Shown: positions 41,701 through 50,282 of the stretch, one piece after another
Position numbering within the stretch: the first letter of the stretch is position 1
Layout of the letters: each line of letters opens with the position of its first letter
Assembly: GCA_902514485.1 (NCBI GenBank)
Contig: CABXQY010000003.1
Coordinates: 1-50,282 of the forward strand
Direction of reading: 5' to 3'
Length of the DNA: 50,282 bases
Origin: an uncultured Candidatus Poseidoniales archaeon
GTDB lineage: Archaea > Thermoplasmatota > Poseidoniia > Poseidoniales > Thalassarchaeaceae
The notes under the pieces: generated by a model
The model's input: the letters and a program-made list of their open reading frames with translations, nothing else
Told to the model about the DNA's origin: nothing
Databases searched by the model: none
Position numbers and translations under genes: made by a program

Positions 41701-43796
41701 CCTTCCCAACTTCATTATCTCTAGATCCAGGTCAATCAATGACTAGAAATTTACAGATAGATGTCCCCACCTCACAGGAACCAGGAACTTTTGTTGTATA
41801 CTTGAAGGGCTGGTCGACCGGTGAGCCTGTGCTGTCTGTGGACAAAGGAACATTCGATATTCTCGAATTATGGGTCAATGTCTCAATTAAGAGTACTGGT
41901 AATATTGTATTTGAATTGGGAGATACAACTCAGCATGTATTACCAGGTGAATGTTCTGAGTTCGAAATCGATGTAACGAAGCATTTCACACCCGGTCATT
42001 TAGTATTCACTACACCCGGTGGTCCCGATGAGAAGCCAGACGAAGTTTCTGAGCAAACATGGAGATTCGATCATTGGACGGTGAATCTAGACTTTTCAGA
42101 AGCACCGGGAGGAAATAGTGTTCCACAGGATTCACCCAGATACTGGTCTGTAGTTGATATGCCATACAAGGTAACTGCAGAAATGTGTGCACCATACAAT
42201 GCCACAGCAGGAATAGGTGACTCTGTAACTGTTAAAGCAACTCTAGATGGCGCTCCAAAAGTTAGGGACTCTGTTGTTTTAGTCACAAATGTCATCCAAA
42301 GATATGACTTAGAAGCTACAACTGAGACCATACTGTCTCTGTACCCTGGACAGGAATATCAGCTTGATACTACAATAGAGAATACAGGTAATGGAGCAGA
42401 TCGTTATGACATGGCGATTAACTCGATAACTAATCAAGATGGTGAAGCAGATGTTTGGGACATTGTAATCCCTCGTATATTATTCCAGGAATTAGACCGT
42501 GATGAAGTTCAACAAATCCCAATAATGATAAATGTCCCTGAACAAACATTAGCAGGGCAATATACTGTAGTAATTGAGATACTCAGTGAAGAAACTTTCG
42601 AAGGGAGCAAAGTCAGAGATTTAATTACCTTGCAAATAGAGGTAGTTGAATTCCATGATATGAGGATAACAATCGATCCTACTGTTGAGAGCCGAATAAA
42701 GACAACTGCTCCTGGAAGAGTAGTTAGGTTTACAATGAATGTGACTAATTTCGGAAATGTGGCAGATCAACCTACGGTGCATAATCATACTGTAGATGGA
42801 TCTGGTTGGGATACTGTACCAGGTCTCAATACACTCAGTACATGGAACATCCAATATGCATTATTGGAAGGTTTCGGTTCCGAATATCCAATAGAACGTC
42901 CATGCGTAGTACTCATGGCCGGTGATCCAATACCTACAGATGGGTGCTTTAAAGATTCTAAAGGCAGAATAACATTACCCGAAATGCCTTCTTACACCAC
43001 ACTACAATTAGTTGCAATAGTGACAATAGATCCTTCAGCCGCCCTAGCAGATAGGGAAATAGGAATAAAACTAAAATCGAGCTTCGGTGATTCCGAAGCT
43101 GGTGGAGATTTCGACGAAACTCCAGTTTGGACAGATTCTTGTACAATCGACATGAATGAAGACGGCTTCCCAGATAACTATCGTCCAAATTGTGATACTA
43201 ACGAACAAGTCTTAGAATTAAGATTAAGAGCACCTGATTTACGAATTATTGAAGCTAAAGTAGGAGAAACTACCGGGCAAATCGGGGATATGTTGCCTGT
43301 CAGTGTTACTATTGCAAATGATGGCAATTCTCATGCTACAGATATTAATGTTATTTTGTGTGTTGACCAATCGGTCAGCTCGATAAAGAAGAACGGATGT
43401 GATGAATCTAATATCGTATATCGTCAATTAATCGAAGCAATAATGCCAACATCAGAGGGAGACGAACCCCCTTACATCACTCTGTTATATCTTGTTGAAG
43501 CGGGGACACATGAAGTTGTAGTCGTACTTGATCCAGACAACATAATTGTAGAAACAGATGAACGTAACAATTTCCAATCTGTAGGAGATATGGGTTCGAA
43601 CTATGGTGCACTTGACGTTGGAGTCGAACTCATCGCTACTTATTCAGTACCTGCAATAATTTTAGGAGCAACGTTTGCTCTGATATCAGTAGCTGGAGTG
43701 GTTATGTATGGTCGAAGAATGGAAGCATTGGATAGATTTGCTGAGAAGAGTAGTATGTTATCGAATCAGGATGACGATTCGGATTTAGAATTTTAA
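38724..43796 (+). CDS. giant surface protein: propeller motifs, VWA domain and NEW3/CARDB-like repeats
   Basis: 1690 residues. A signal peptide (IVTLMLMSLFVAMAAPQVTAS) is followed by repeated HIVWxD motifs (DDNDRAHIVWADR, DSQSNAHIVWEDS, DLDDYVQVVWDDT) typical of a beta-propeller. At about residue 257 a VWA domain interrupts it with the metal site PIDTSGSMNAEW; the propeller motifs then resume (DNSGNTHLTWMDG, DSFDNVHLTWLDN). Later come several Ig-like NEW3/CARDB-type units (ITNTGNVYDTF, IENTGNGADRY, VTNFGNVADQ, IANDGNSHATD), an EF-hand-like DMNEDGFPD and a C-terminal helix with a short charged tail. Start ATG 38724, with GGAGTGA five bases before. Likely adhesion or polymer binding at the cell surface. 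Confidence 0.88.
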   Translation: MDRNKERTSVMIVTLMLMSLFVAMAAPQVTASEVVLTDAVQIVNGGGQNDRMVALDSDSEGNVHFVWSRNTQHLYYKLVDARGETLIEATQISNAGQSRAWHPDIAIDDNDRAHIVWADRAGNWAIKYTVIDPSQDDLDGSIAIDASISVIDDFEVSRHTQNRDWPAIDTDSQSNAHIVWEDSYEQLDKYYQQPQIYYAMIEADIVARTAIVAVDETLLTPIIGHKGHPDVAVDLDDYVQVVWDDTRGGKVEMVVPIDTSGSMNAEWADMCAVFYGGSFASGYNFEGLKPMLERANMTVYETLYALSGNWPSAATSGNCAAAYSTGGSGNQGPRTTALGLQPNDDSGGIRELTEVVYSNGAIDLPTDGGYYSEFWGPASTWACFSWHDNLGNVPGNPPTMLDHKWNPNATKIVIPISDEGPYGGDPAGDSDDTQSILEAHNACVNAGIIPIPLMAAGFGSGSTEVGSHMMDLAQCPNGFTSLNTRTCSGATLALTNAEGMMYSFPTGSANQAEMQLMVEALVYLSTNNSREIFLTVLDPLGLLESPWAGWSKGDSGTIADETSDSYYEDLGASPDALGYGHLVVVNDTRITLNDAYSLHPAIAIDNSGNTHLTWMDGRAYGFDIDVNYEIYYTRLRLSSAGAWDGVSEGLPSYAIKQIADAAISNVEGYEGIAPDRPFSANSHMPSILTDSFDNVHLTWLDNYNGTQGETLMYSRLNHTNNDYPSGFPLNSIASSIFDPWELIPITEWQSDKLGPNSPALPELGQPPAFANDMGSGAHVGWSDTNKCNDENNGGSYTLCYVHILTGLVDVSLSDSETFYHTIEPSEQTTYNMTISNPTPGPADLVADIFSLAIEGVPTNWSASIFFASNHTPIFDSTPVSLQGGESISLYMRVRAPTIYQANEDELATIKVTAISYKDPAIRDEAITLTLMDVVHGIELDTSHFQADVEQGQQATFSISITNTGNVYDTFAFYDPTTLEGQTEWALPFGWGITFPTSLSLDPGQSMTRNLQIDVPTSQEPGTFVVYLKGWSTGEPVLSVDKGTFDILELWVNVSIKSTGNIVFELGDTTQHVLPGECSEFEIDVTKHFTPGHLVFTTPGGPDEKPDEVSEQTWRFDHWTVNLDFSEAPGGNSVPQDSPRYWSVVDMPYKVTAEMCAPYNATAGIGDSVTVKATLDGAPKVRDSVVLVTNVIQRYDLEATTETILSLYPGQEYQLDTTIENTGNGADRYDMAINSITNQDGEADVWDIVIPRILFQELDRDEVQQIPIMINVPEQTLAGQYTVVIEILSEETFEGSKVRDLITLQIEVVEFHDMRITIDPTVESRIKTTAPGRVVRFTMNVTNFGNVADQPTVHNHTVDGSGWDTVPGLNTLSTWNIQYALLEGFGSEYPIERPCVVLMAGDPIPTDGCFKDSKGRITLPEMPSYTTLQLVAIVTIDPSAALADREIGIKLKSSFGDSEAGGDFDETPVWTDSCTIDMNEDGFPDNYRPNCDTNEQVLELRLRAPDLRIIEAKVGETTGQIGDMLPVSVTIANDGNSHATDINVILCVDQSVSSIKKNGCDESNIVYRQLIEAIMPTSEGDEPPYITLLYLVEAGTHEVVVVLDPDNIIVETDERNNFQSVGDMGSNYGALDVGVELIATYSVPAIILGATFALISVAGVVMYGRRMEALDRFAEKSSMLSNQDDDSDLEF

Positions 43797-43814
43797 TTAA
43801 TTTTATAATTTAAT

Positions 43815-44552
43815 CTAACGAACTAGCCACCAAGGTAGAGGTGTGTCTTTATTGATTGAAACGAAATTATTTCCGTTAATTACGAAATCTTTCATTAGTC
43901 GACCCCTTATATTTTCCATTATTTCGTGTGCATCAGCAGGTTGAATACGTATATTCTGTGAAAAAACATCCAAATCCAAAGGCCTTCTAGGATGTGTCAT
44001 CATTTCTCTAGCCATTATTCTTTCTTCATAAGATTCAGAATTTTCAGATACTCCTTTAGAGGCTTTATTCATAACTTGTTGGTGTAAGGCAATAATAGCG
44101 TCCCTTTGGTCATCAATTTTTTCTAGAACTAAGTCTAATTGAGAGAGTAAATTCATTGCCTCTGACATTGGTAATTTTCTCCTTGTGCCCAAACGGTCAA
44201 TTAATGGATCAAGTTCGGCTGGTAATTTATTCGATAATCTCATAGGGCCGCCAGAAGGCATCTGTCTATGCTCTGCTCTGAATAAATCAGGCCCCAAATC
44301 AAGCCTCAAAGAAAACGACTGATTTACTTTATACATCTTTTTAGGCGGCCCGCCCTTTTCAGATGGAACGGTTTGAGAATCGATAAAACCAGCCTTTTCC
44401 AATATTTTTACATGTTTCATAACTGCTTGCTGACTTATTTCTAATAATTCGGAAAGTTGTAATGGGTAATGTGGCTCCTTAACTAAATGTCTGAGAATAT
44501 CTCTTCTTGCCCGATTTTCAAGAATATCTATGGCCTCATCAAAGTCCACCAT
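43815..44552 (-). CDS. ArsR-like winged-helix transcriptional regulator
   Basis: 245 residues. The first 80 residues form a winged HTH: EAIDILENRARRDILRHLVKEPHYPLQLSELLEISQQAVMKHVKILEKAGFIDS, with the wing ending in GGPPKKMYKV. The rest is a helical segment (LSQLDLVLEKIDDQRDAIIALHQQV) for dimerisation and an unknown C-terminal part. The form is that of archaeal ArsR-type regulators with long C-termini. It converges on the giant surface gene with an AT-rich 18-base gap. Its targets are unknown. Confidence 0.85.
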   Translation of the reverse strand: MVDFDEAIDILENRARRDILRHLVKEPHYPLQLSELLEISQQAVMKHVKILEKAGFIDSQTVPSEKGGPPKKMYKVNQSFSLRLDLGPDLFRAEHRQMPSGGPMRLSNKLPAELDPLIDRLGTRRKLPMSEAMNLLSQLDLVLEKIDDQRDAIIALHQQVMNKASKGVSENSESYEERIMAREMMTHPRRPLDLDVFSQNIRIQPADAHEIMENIRGRLMKDFVINGNNFVSINKDTPLPWWLVR

Positions 44553-44632
44553 CACTTACCAACTCAGAGTTGGGTAGTGGGCCTACATCTAAAAACCCAA
44601 CTTATATCGTTCATATCTAATTCAGATGGAAA

Positions 44633-45421
44633 TTACTGACCCTCATCCCATATTTTCCAGCGGTCAGATTCTTCTTTCGAGCTATCGACTTCTTCATTTT
44701 TCAATTCAGGAACCACATGATATTTTTCTTTAGGGCTCTCCATTTTAATATTCTCACTAGAAATAAATGGCTCAGGAATCTCCTTCTCTCCATCCAAATT
44801 ATTTTTCTTAAATAATTCATCAGTTGTCATGATATTTTCTCGTATTATGATATTTTTTTCCGGGAGCCGCTTCCCTCTTCTCCATAATATCAATGCTCCA
44901 ATTAAAGTAATAATACCCAGAGGAAAACCTAAGCAACAACTAATCATAGAAATCAGAATCCACCCATCTGATAACAAACTTGATTGAATCTTCAAATCAT
45001 CAATTAACCAAAGCGTAGTGTTTCCTTCATTTACTATACTATATTCTCCATCATCTCTTATTTCAAAAACCCTAATAGGATCATAAATTAAATTTCCCTG
45101 AGAGTCAGGTCTCTTATTGATTGACTCAATTAAGCCCGGTTTTTGCCCTTCTATTTCTACCCCCTCTATGTCAGTTAATTTTAGTTCAGGAGACGATTCG
45201 TTACCATCTATTCTGAGAGCCATATAATATCCAATTGTAGATAAATCTACATTTCCTTGCTCTCCTGCTTCTAATTTAATAATATAATTTTCTTCATTAT
45301 CTATGTCCATTTTATCAATAATATTCTCAGTCGATTTCCAATAAGAGGCTACAAATACTATAATTAGAACTAAGGAAATAGCAGTCAATCGCTTGATCCA
45401 CAGTTTTCCCCGCGCTTCCAT
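44633..45421 (-). CDS. uncharacterised two-helix membrane protein
   Basis: About 262 residues: a first helix (RLTAISLVLIIVFVASYW), an extracellular beta-rich domain of about 120 residues (YYMALRIDGNESSPELKLTDIEG... GEYSIVNEGNTTLWLIDD), a second helix (LISMISCCLGFPLGIITLIGALILW) and an acidic cytoplasmic tail. The outer part resembles a small Ig-like/lectin-like fold, without a known family. ATG 45421 is preferred over 45433. It lies between the regulator and top6A. Confidence 0.7.
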   Translation of the reverse strand: MEARGKLWIKRLTAISLVLIIVFVASYWKSTENIIDKMDIDNEENYIIKLEAGEQGNVDLSTIGYYMALRIDGNESSPELKLTDIEGVEIEGQKPGLIESINKRPDSQGNLIYDPIRVFEIRDDGEYSIVNEGNTTLWLIDDLKIQSSLLSDGWILISMISCCLGFPLGIITLIGALILWRRGKRLPEKNIIIRENIMTTDELFKKNNLDGEKEIPEPFISSENIKMESPKEKYHVVPELKNEEVDSSKEESDRWKIWDEGQ

Positions 45422-45460
45422 AATTAGAAGCAACGGGTATTATCATTTCACATTTGGCTA

Positions 45461-46570
45461 TCAATAGGCTAAACCGATATCAGCCAATTTCTCTGGAAGA
45501 TAAGTATCAGTTACGAAATCAAGTCCATATTTGGCGAGAGATTGCTGTTCTGCCTTTTTACCAATCTCTTTCATTAAATTTATTTGATCCTTCCAATATC
45601 CAGTATTGAATCTAGGGTCAGTTAACTCTGAGTCTAACGCGCCTAAGTCTTGCTTAGTTAATTCATCACTTGGTAAATCATATGCTAAAATATCATCAGC
45701 AGTTATTCCCAGATACGTTGCTTCTTTTGTTGCTAGATATTCGGAAATATGAGCAGTCTTAATCGCCCCGTATGCAATACTTGCAAATATTCTAAATGAC
45801 CAAGGGTCGCAGTCGGCGAATACAAGTATTGGTTTATTCCATTCTTGACTCATTCTTTTCATGATTCTTCTTGTAGATCTTGCCGGCTGACCCTTTAGAT
45901 GAATTAGAGCGCATCTAGCTTCTTCATCAAATCCATTTTCTACAAGCCTATCGAACATTCCTCCCGTTTCAATGGCCATTATAAAATCAACATCTTCATC
46001 TATCAGGGTTAATTTTTCAGATTCAACATTATATGGTACTCCATATCCCGAATCACCAACATCATCTCTACAATTTATTCTCATCCAATCGCCCTTTCGA
46101 TTTCTTTCTTCAAAAGTAATATTGCCAATTATTCTAGCACCATCTTCTTCTGGTCTTAGTTTGAAATCTTCTCGTAAACATTTTGTGACAATTTCTAAAT
46201 CTTCAGCTAAATTGTTACTTTCGTTCTGTGACCCAAACTTACCGTGCCCCCATCCTTCACTAATATAGTACATCTCTCTTAATGTAGAAGACTTACCAGA
46301 GTCAATCATTTGTTCAATAAATTCAGTTACATGTAAAGAACGAAGTAATTGTCTCGCCGAACCTAAACTAGTAGCATCTCTTGTACTCTTTTTCTTACCG
46401 TACTTATAGACTCCTAATTTATTATCAAAACCAATATTTGTTTTCGCTCTGACTGGCAAGGTCATAGATGGAGGGACACCCTTCTCCATCTTGTTATGCA
46501 TCTCTGCAGCAATTCCTTTCAAGGCCTCTTTGACTTCTAATTTTGACTTTCTTTGACCTATCTCACTCAT
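45461..46570 (-). CDS. top6A: DNA topoisomerase VI subunit A
   Basis: 369 residues, the usual length. Topo VI is the type IIB enzyme that relaxes and decatenates DNA; subunit A cuts the strands and is related to Spo11. The catalytic tyrosine lies in [11 protein letters not shown] (about 101-102) in the winged-helix domain. The Toprim domain shows [17 protein letters not shown] (Glu motif) and [13 protein letters not shown], where the usual D-G-D reads [14 protein letters not shown] is also conserved. Its ATG overlaps the top6B stop by four bases (ATGA), so the two subunits are made together. Confidence 0.95.
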   Translation of the reverse strand: MSEIGQRKSKLEVKEALKGIAAEMHNKMEKGVPPSMTLPVRAKTNIGFDNKLGVYKYGKKKSTRDATSLGSARQLLRSLHVTEFIEQMIDSGKSSTLREMYYISEGWGHGKFGSQNESNNLAEDLEIVTKCLREDFKLRPEEDGARIIGNITFEERNRKGDWMRINCRDDVGDSGYGVPYNVESEKLTLIDEDVDFIMAIETGGMFDRLVENGFDEEARCALIHLKGQPARSTRRIMKRMSQEWNKPILVFADCDPWSFRIFASIAYGAIKTAHISEYLATKEATYLGITADDILAYDLPSDELTKQDLGALDSELTDPRFNTGYWKDQINLMKEIGKKAEQQSLAKYGLDFVTDTYLPEKLADIGLAY

Positions 46571-48636
46571 ACTTCATCCTCCTCGAATTTGCTAAAAATA
46601 TCTATTTTTTCTTGATTTGTACCATTTTCTGTAACTACATGTATGACTTTTTCTTCACCGACATCTGTGTCTATATTATTTACTTCATGAATCTCTTTTC
46701 GTACGGCACTCAAGGCTTCAGTCTTACGAATTTCTTCTAGTATCTTCTCATCTATTTTTGTAGCTCCTATAATATCTCCATTACCTCTGAAAAATACATC
46801 TGTATCTGTCCAGTCTCCTTTACTAAGTCCTGAAAGAGATATATGAATAGTTGTAGAAGAACCTGGATTTAGAGTATCTAAACGCCAAGCCCAAATCCCC
46901 CTTGCTTCTTTTCTTCCTCCATTTGAATTTTCCACAATTGAAACCATATCACTTTCTGGCCATTTAAGCAATATTGTATATGCCCTAGCCCTAGCTGTAT
47001 AATTGAAGATTTGAATTGAACAAGTGGCTAACTTTCTTTCTTTATCCCAACCTAACTCTTCTTCGCAAAAAACTGCATTCATGATTTGAGTTATTACGGG
47101 AGCCAAATCGGGTTCTTCTCTTCCCAATATTTTCGAGGTCTTTTTAGCGATTTCAGGCAATATAACGTTAACTAATTCAAATTTCTCTCTCGCTTTCTTC
47201 CTTTGAGTATTCTTCTTTAGATGATTTTTCAAACCTCTCCCTACTTCCAAAAGACCTTTCCTAATCTCATTGGAAACTTCTTCATTATCTGAGACAGCTT
47301 CTTTCGCTTCACTAGTAAATTGAACATTAGTTGAGGCTAAATGTATCAATACTGCAGCCGCACCTTTGGGTAAGCCCTTTCCGCCCGGATGATCTAACCC
47401 GTATTGCTTCCAATTGATAGATTCAATTGCTTTGGTTAATGCACATCCTCCTTGTTGATACATTAGAGGGACCCTATTTGCGAATCTTAGTACTTCTATC
47501 GGTCCGTCTGCAGACAAATCCCCTCCAAAAACAAGGCCCACTTCAACTTGAAACGGATTTCCTTGACTAACTGTCGGTAACCTTGTAACTGTTGATGCGA
47601 ATCTAGAATCTATGGCCTTAGATAGCCCCTTTTTAATCAATAAATCATCTATCGGAGATAGACAATCTGTTGGAGGAGGTAAGAGTTTTACTTTTTGAAA
47701 GGCTTCAATTAATTTTTTTGCATCTTCAGAATTGATTCTCTTAGGATTTCTAATTTCTTCTATTTCAGATGATGACAATAGTTCTTTAGCGGCTCTCATA
47801 CTTACTCCTGAGAAATTATGTCGGAGAAAAGAAGTCATTCTCTTCTCTTCAGACTCTCTTAACATTCGTTGCAAGGTCCCTAATTGAATTCCATGAGGGT
47901 GAGGTTTTATTTCTTCTACAACTCTTGGCAACCTTTCACTTGTTCTAATCCATTTTGCATCCTCTATTATTTCTCCATCTCTATCTCTAACTATGAGAGA
48001 AATTGTGGCATGCGGATTAACTATCGACGTCATTCTCAGATATTGAAATACAGATTGTTTTCCACGTTGATATTTTGCCTTCATTATAGTTGCAATCTTC
48101 AATCCATGAATAACTTCTTTTCCTGTATTTTCATCCAGCCAAACATCTCGTCTTTCTTTAGATTTGATGGCTTTATTCTTCCTAGTATCTAACCCCAACT
48201 CTACAAAAACAGCCGAAGAATCATTTTTTATTTTTGAAACCACTCGTGTTTTGGCCCCTGTGGTTAATTGAGAATACATCACTACGCCTGTGATCCCTAT
48301 ACCCTGCTGCCCTCTAGTTTGCCTTATTGCATGGAATCTAGAGCCTAGCAAAAATTTACCAAAGACATTTTCTATAGCATCTCGTGGTATACCTGGTCCA
48401 TTATCTTGTGAAATTAATTCTATATCGTCACCCTTTAGCCTATTAATTTCAACTTTTATTTCAGGAAGGATTCTCGCTTCCTCACAAGCGTCCAATGAAT
48501 TGTCAACAGCTTCTTTAACTGCTGTAATCAATGATCTTTGCAGGGAATCGAATCCTAAGAAGTGTTTATTTTTCTCAAAAAATTCACTTACGGCAATTTG
48601 TTTTTGTTTACTAGAAATGTCGCGTGCATCTACCAT
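46567..48636 (-). CDS. top6B: DNA topoisomerase VI subunit B
   Basis: About 689 residues, the GHKL ATPase subunit of topo VI. KEAVDNSLDACEEA, SQDNGPGIPRDAI and RGQQGIGITGVVMYSQLT form the ATP site; the H2TH region and transducer domain with the conserved QPK-type lysine region (WKQYGLDHPGGKGLPKGAAAVLIH) follow. The last part (residues about 560-640) is an Ig-like C-terminal domain. The track starts at 48663, but GGAGGGAT lies four bases before ATG 48636 (MVDARDISSKQKQIAVSEFFEKN), which suits the family start better. The stop overlaps the top6A start. Confidence 0.95.
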   Translation of the reverse strand: MVDARDISSKQKQIAVSEFFEKNKHFLGFDSLQRSLITAVKEAVDNSLDACEEARILPEIKVEINRLKGDDIELISQDNGPGIPRDAIENVFGKFLLGSRFHAIRQTRGQQGIGITGVVMYSQLTTGAKTRVVSKIKNDSSAVFVELGLDTRKNKAIKSKERRDVWLDENTGKEVIHGLKIATIMKAKYQRGKQSVFQYLRMTSIVNPHATISLIVRDRDGEIIEDAKWIRTSERLPRVVEEIKPHPHGIQLGTLQRMLRESEEKRMTSFLRHNFSGVSMRAAKELLSSSEIEEIRNPKRINSEDAKKLIEAFQKVKLLPPPTDCLSPIDDLLIKKGLSKAIDSRFASTVTRLPTVSQGNPFQVEVGLVFGGDLSADGPIEVLRFANRVPLMYQQGGCALTKAIESINWKQYGLDHPGGKGLPKGAAAVLIHLASTNVQFTSEAKEAVSDNEEVSNEIRKGLLEVGRGLKNHLKKNTQRKKAREKFELVNVILPEIAKKTSKILGREEPDLAPVITQIMNAVFCEEELGWDKERKLATCSIQIFNYTARARAYTILLKWPESDMVSIVENSNGGRKEARGIWAWRLDTLNPGSSTTIHISLSGLSKGDWTDTDVFFRGNGDIIGATKIDEKILEEIRKTEALSAVRKEIHEVNNIDTDVGEEKVIHVVTENGTNQEKIDIFSKFEEDEV

Positions 48637-48690
48637 TTTAATCCCTCCACTTGGTCCTCCCATGTCCTAATGACCTGGGGCCAACTTGTG

Positions 48691-49032
48691 ATGAATGAAG
48701 GCGAACTCCTTAGGCTATTGAAGGATGCGCTTAGAATCGGTCCGAAAGACTATATTTTTGATGATTATAGCATCGTCATGATTGAGCAGATAGTTGATTT
48801 CGCCCATGGCGAGATAGTAGCATACTTCGGAATGATACTTATTTTGAGTGCATTCTTTTTAGAGACAAGAGACGTTTTAGAGAGTAAAGCTCCGACATAT
48901 CTTATGTTAATGGCATCTGGTTCTGGTCTTCTAGCAGTAAGGGCTTATCTTATCTCAGAATGGGCATTTTTAATTTTAGAAGTAGCATGGTTTGCAGCAG
49001 CGGTTTTGGGAATCTTAGCATTAAGAAAATAA
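48691..49032 (+). CDS. small uncharacterised membrane protein
   Basis: About 113 residues with three helices (HGEIVAYFGMILILSAFFL; APTYLMLMASGSGLLAVRAYL; WAFLILEVAWFAAAVLGILAL), after a charged soluble start. No family known to me. The track start 48562 lies inside top6B and is unlikely; ATG 48691 or 48670 fits better. It is divergent from top6B and its end overlaps the aconitase-family gene by 12 bases. Confidence 0.7.
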   Translation: MNEGELLRLLKDALRIGPKDYIFDDYSIVMIEQIVDFAHGEIVAYFGMILILSAFFLETRDVLESKAPTYLMLMASGSGLLAVRAYLISEWAFLILEVAWFAAAVLGILALRK

Positions 49033-50282
49033 CTCAGGATCCCAGGCCGTAATATATCCTGTAAAAGCACTGGTCATAACAGTTAAAGGACTTGCAAGGT
49101 ATAACTTCCCCGGGCCTGATCTTCCTTGGAAATTACGATTTATGGCGGAAATTGACACTTGCTCATCATTGTCGCTGACTCCTGGGCCAGCGCCAATACA
49201 TGCGCCACATCCAGGATCGATTAATTTAATTCCAGCTTTTTCAAACATATCCGTCCATCCATTTTTTCCAGATAGATCTTTAACTGTTTTTGAGCCAAAT
49301 TGAATATAACATTCTACTCCGTCCGCTACTTTCAATCCAGCATCAAGAGCCGCCTTTGTAACTTTAGCATAATATGCAAAATCATCATCTTTACCGGCAG
49401 TACAAGATCCTGCATATGCTATATCGATATTAACCAACCCTAAGTCTTTGATATAAGCTCCATTTGTAGGGTCCGATGGTACCCCCTTATCTGGATCTCC
49501 TGGGTGAGCAACCATAGGCTGAATGTCATCTAAGTCAATGTCATGTATTCCCCCATCATATTTTGCGCCCTCATCAGCAAAAACAAATGAATTATAAATT
49601 TCTTCTCTAGATAAGCCGGGTCTTCTTTTCATTAACCATTCAATAGTTAAATCGTCCGGGTCACAAATACCGGTTTTAGCGCTGCATTCAGTAGCCATAT
49701 TGCACAAAGTAGCCCTTTCATCCATTGAAAGACTTGAGAGCCCCGGCCCCCCGAATTCCATACTACGATCTAATGTTTCTGAATTAGCCGCATATTTCCA
49801 TAAAATATGTAATATTACATCTTTTGCCGTGCAACCTGGATCTAAACTACCTAGCAAATTAAATCTGATACTTTCAGGAACCTTGACGAATGCGAATTGA
49901 TTATGGATCAAATTTGCATATTCTGTAGATCCCACACCATAAGTTAGGGCATTGCTGGCTCCTCCCATGCAAGTGTGGCTATCCGTTGCCTGAATAAAAT
50001 CTCCAACATCAATAAATTCTTCTCTTGCTACTTGATGGCAAATCCCTGGAGAAACTCCATTCACTGCCGAGTAGTCTCTAACTCCAGTATGTTTCTGAAA
50101 GGTATTTTGTAAATCTCTTAAAGTTTGAATTTTATCTTTAAATTTACCAAATCTAGGTACGCCAGTCGCATATAACAGATGGTCTTCGAATACGGCAAAT
50201 TTTGGTGGATTCGGTATTGAATAATTTTCACCGTATTCTATTTTCAAAAATTCATGAACTTGGGCTGTAGTAAATTCATGAG
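49021..50282 (-). CDS. aconitase-superfamily large subunit (homoaconitase/3-isopropylmalate dehydratase type), 5' end outside window
   Basis: The frame stays open to the window edge, so the track's TTG start at 50247 is internal. About 420 residues are visible. SHTCMGGASNALTYGVGSTEYANL, AGSCTAGKDDDF and DPGCGACIGAGPG hold the three cysteines of the [4Fe-4S] cluster (SC; GCGxC). Enzymes of this family isomerise citrate, isopropylmalate or homocitrate. Typical LeuC has SCTNGR; the replacement by SCTAGK and the acid-rich insert VADEGAKYDGGIHDID suggest an outlying subgroup. The small subunit is not in the window; it could lie upstream. Confidence 0.85.
   Translation of the reverse strand, partial: HEFTTAQVHEFLKIEYGENYSIPNPPKFAVFEDHLLYATGVPRFGKFKDKIQTLRDLQNTFQKHTGVRDYSAVNGVSPGICHQVAREEFIDVGDFIQATDSHTCMGGASNALTYGVGSTEYANLIHNQFAFVKVPESIRFNLLGSLDPGCTAKDVILHILWKYAANSETLDRSMEFGGPGLSSLSMDERATLCNMATECSAKTGICDPDDLTIEWLMKRRPGLSREEIYNSFVFADEGAKYDGGIHDIDLDDIQPMVAHPGDPDKGVPSDPTNGAYIKDLGLVNIDIAYAGSCTAGKDDDFAYYAKVTKAALDAGLKVADGVECYIQFGSKTVKDLSGKNGWTDMFEKAGIKLIDPGCGACIGAGPGVSDNDEQVSISAINRNFQGRSGPGKLYLASPLTVMTSAFTGYITAWDPELFS

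Noticed and set aside
1-50282. Insertion sequences, integrase, prophage or CRISPR-Cas genes
   Set aside because: No transposase, recombinase, Cas or capsid-like protein was recognised, and no terminal inverted repeats or att-like duplications at the two tRNAs were seen by eye.

Overview
The window looks like a piece of a planktonic euryarchaeon, most likely Marine Group II (Candidatus Poseidoniales). The archaeal core is clear: both subunits of DNA topoisomerase VI, a clamp-loader (RFC) subunit, an RpoP-like zinc protein, diphthine synthase, a stand-alone glutaminase subunit of GMP synthase, a Trm5-type tRNA methyltransferase and a geranylgeranyl-reductase-family flavoprotein. Bacterial-type accessory genes sit among these: UvrA, two LysE exporters, a Bax-inhibitor-1 protein, an MMPL exporter and a GPAT-like acyltransferase. 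The taxon is inferred from gene content and low GC, not from a marker comparison. The DNA is compact: genes abut or overlap by a few bases, no stretch over 300 bases lacks a gene, and I see no insertion sequence, CRISPR array, integrase or Cdc6/origin.

Layout. 1-3.5 kb: the 3' end of a beta-CASP ribonuclease, a purine permease and apt (purine salvage), and a small basic zinc protein with a tandem KGKP repeat. 3.5-10.1 kb: TauE/SafE transporter, divergent moeA, uvrA, a BI-1 membrane protein and a LysE exporter. 10.1-18.8 kb: one long minus-strand run, in transcription order geranylgeranyl reductase, HAD phosphatase, MMPL transporter, SDR and two tandem BNR-type lipoproteins. 18.9-22.3 kb: cutA-yczE, an Lrp regulator divergent from a Cys/Met-metabolism PLP enzyme, and a second LysE exporter. 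22.3-26.1 kb: a 590-aa unknown coupled to dph5, head-to-head with the Trm5-like gene.

26.1-29.6 kb is the most unusual part. It is a tightly coupled minus-strand operon of small unknown proteins ending in a PPP-family phosphatase, opposite a zinc-motif protein of unknown function. It holds two 131-aa paralogs whose last codons (E-V-A-stop) also spell the Shine-Dalgarno site of the next gene. It also holds a 53-aa cysteine-containing protein absent from the ORF track, and GC content that jumps from gene to gene.

29.7-38.6 kb: alpha/beta hydrolase, tRNA-Asp(GTC), GMP synthase glutaminase, RpoP-like protein, RFC subunit, tRNA-Arg(CCT), an unknown membrane protein, an SdhA-like flavoprotein, a DUF3817 protein, an acyltransferase and a DUF2299-like protein. 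38.7-43.8 kb: one 1691-codon surface protein (propeller motifs, VWA, NEW3/CARDB-like repeats, C-terminal anchor). 43.8-50.3 kb: an ArsR-like regulator, a membrane protein, top6A/top6B, a small membrane protein and a truncated aconitase-family gene running off the end.
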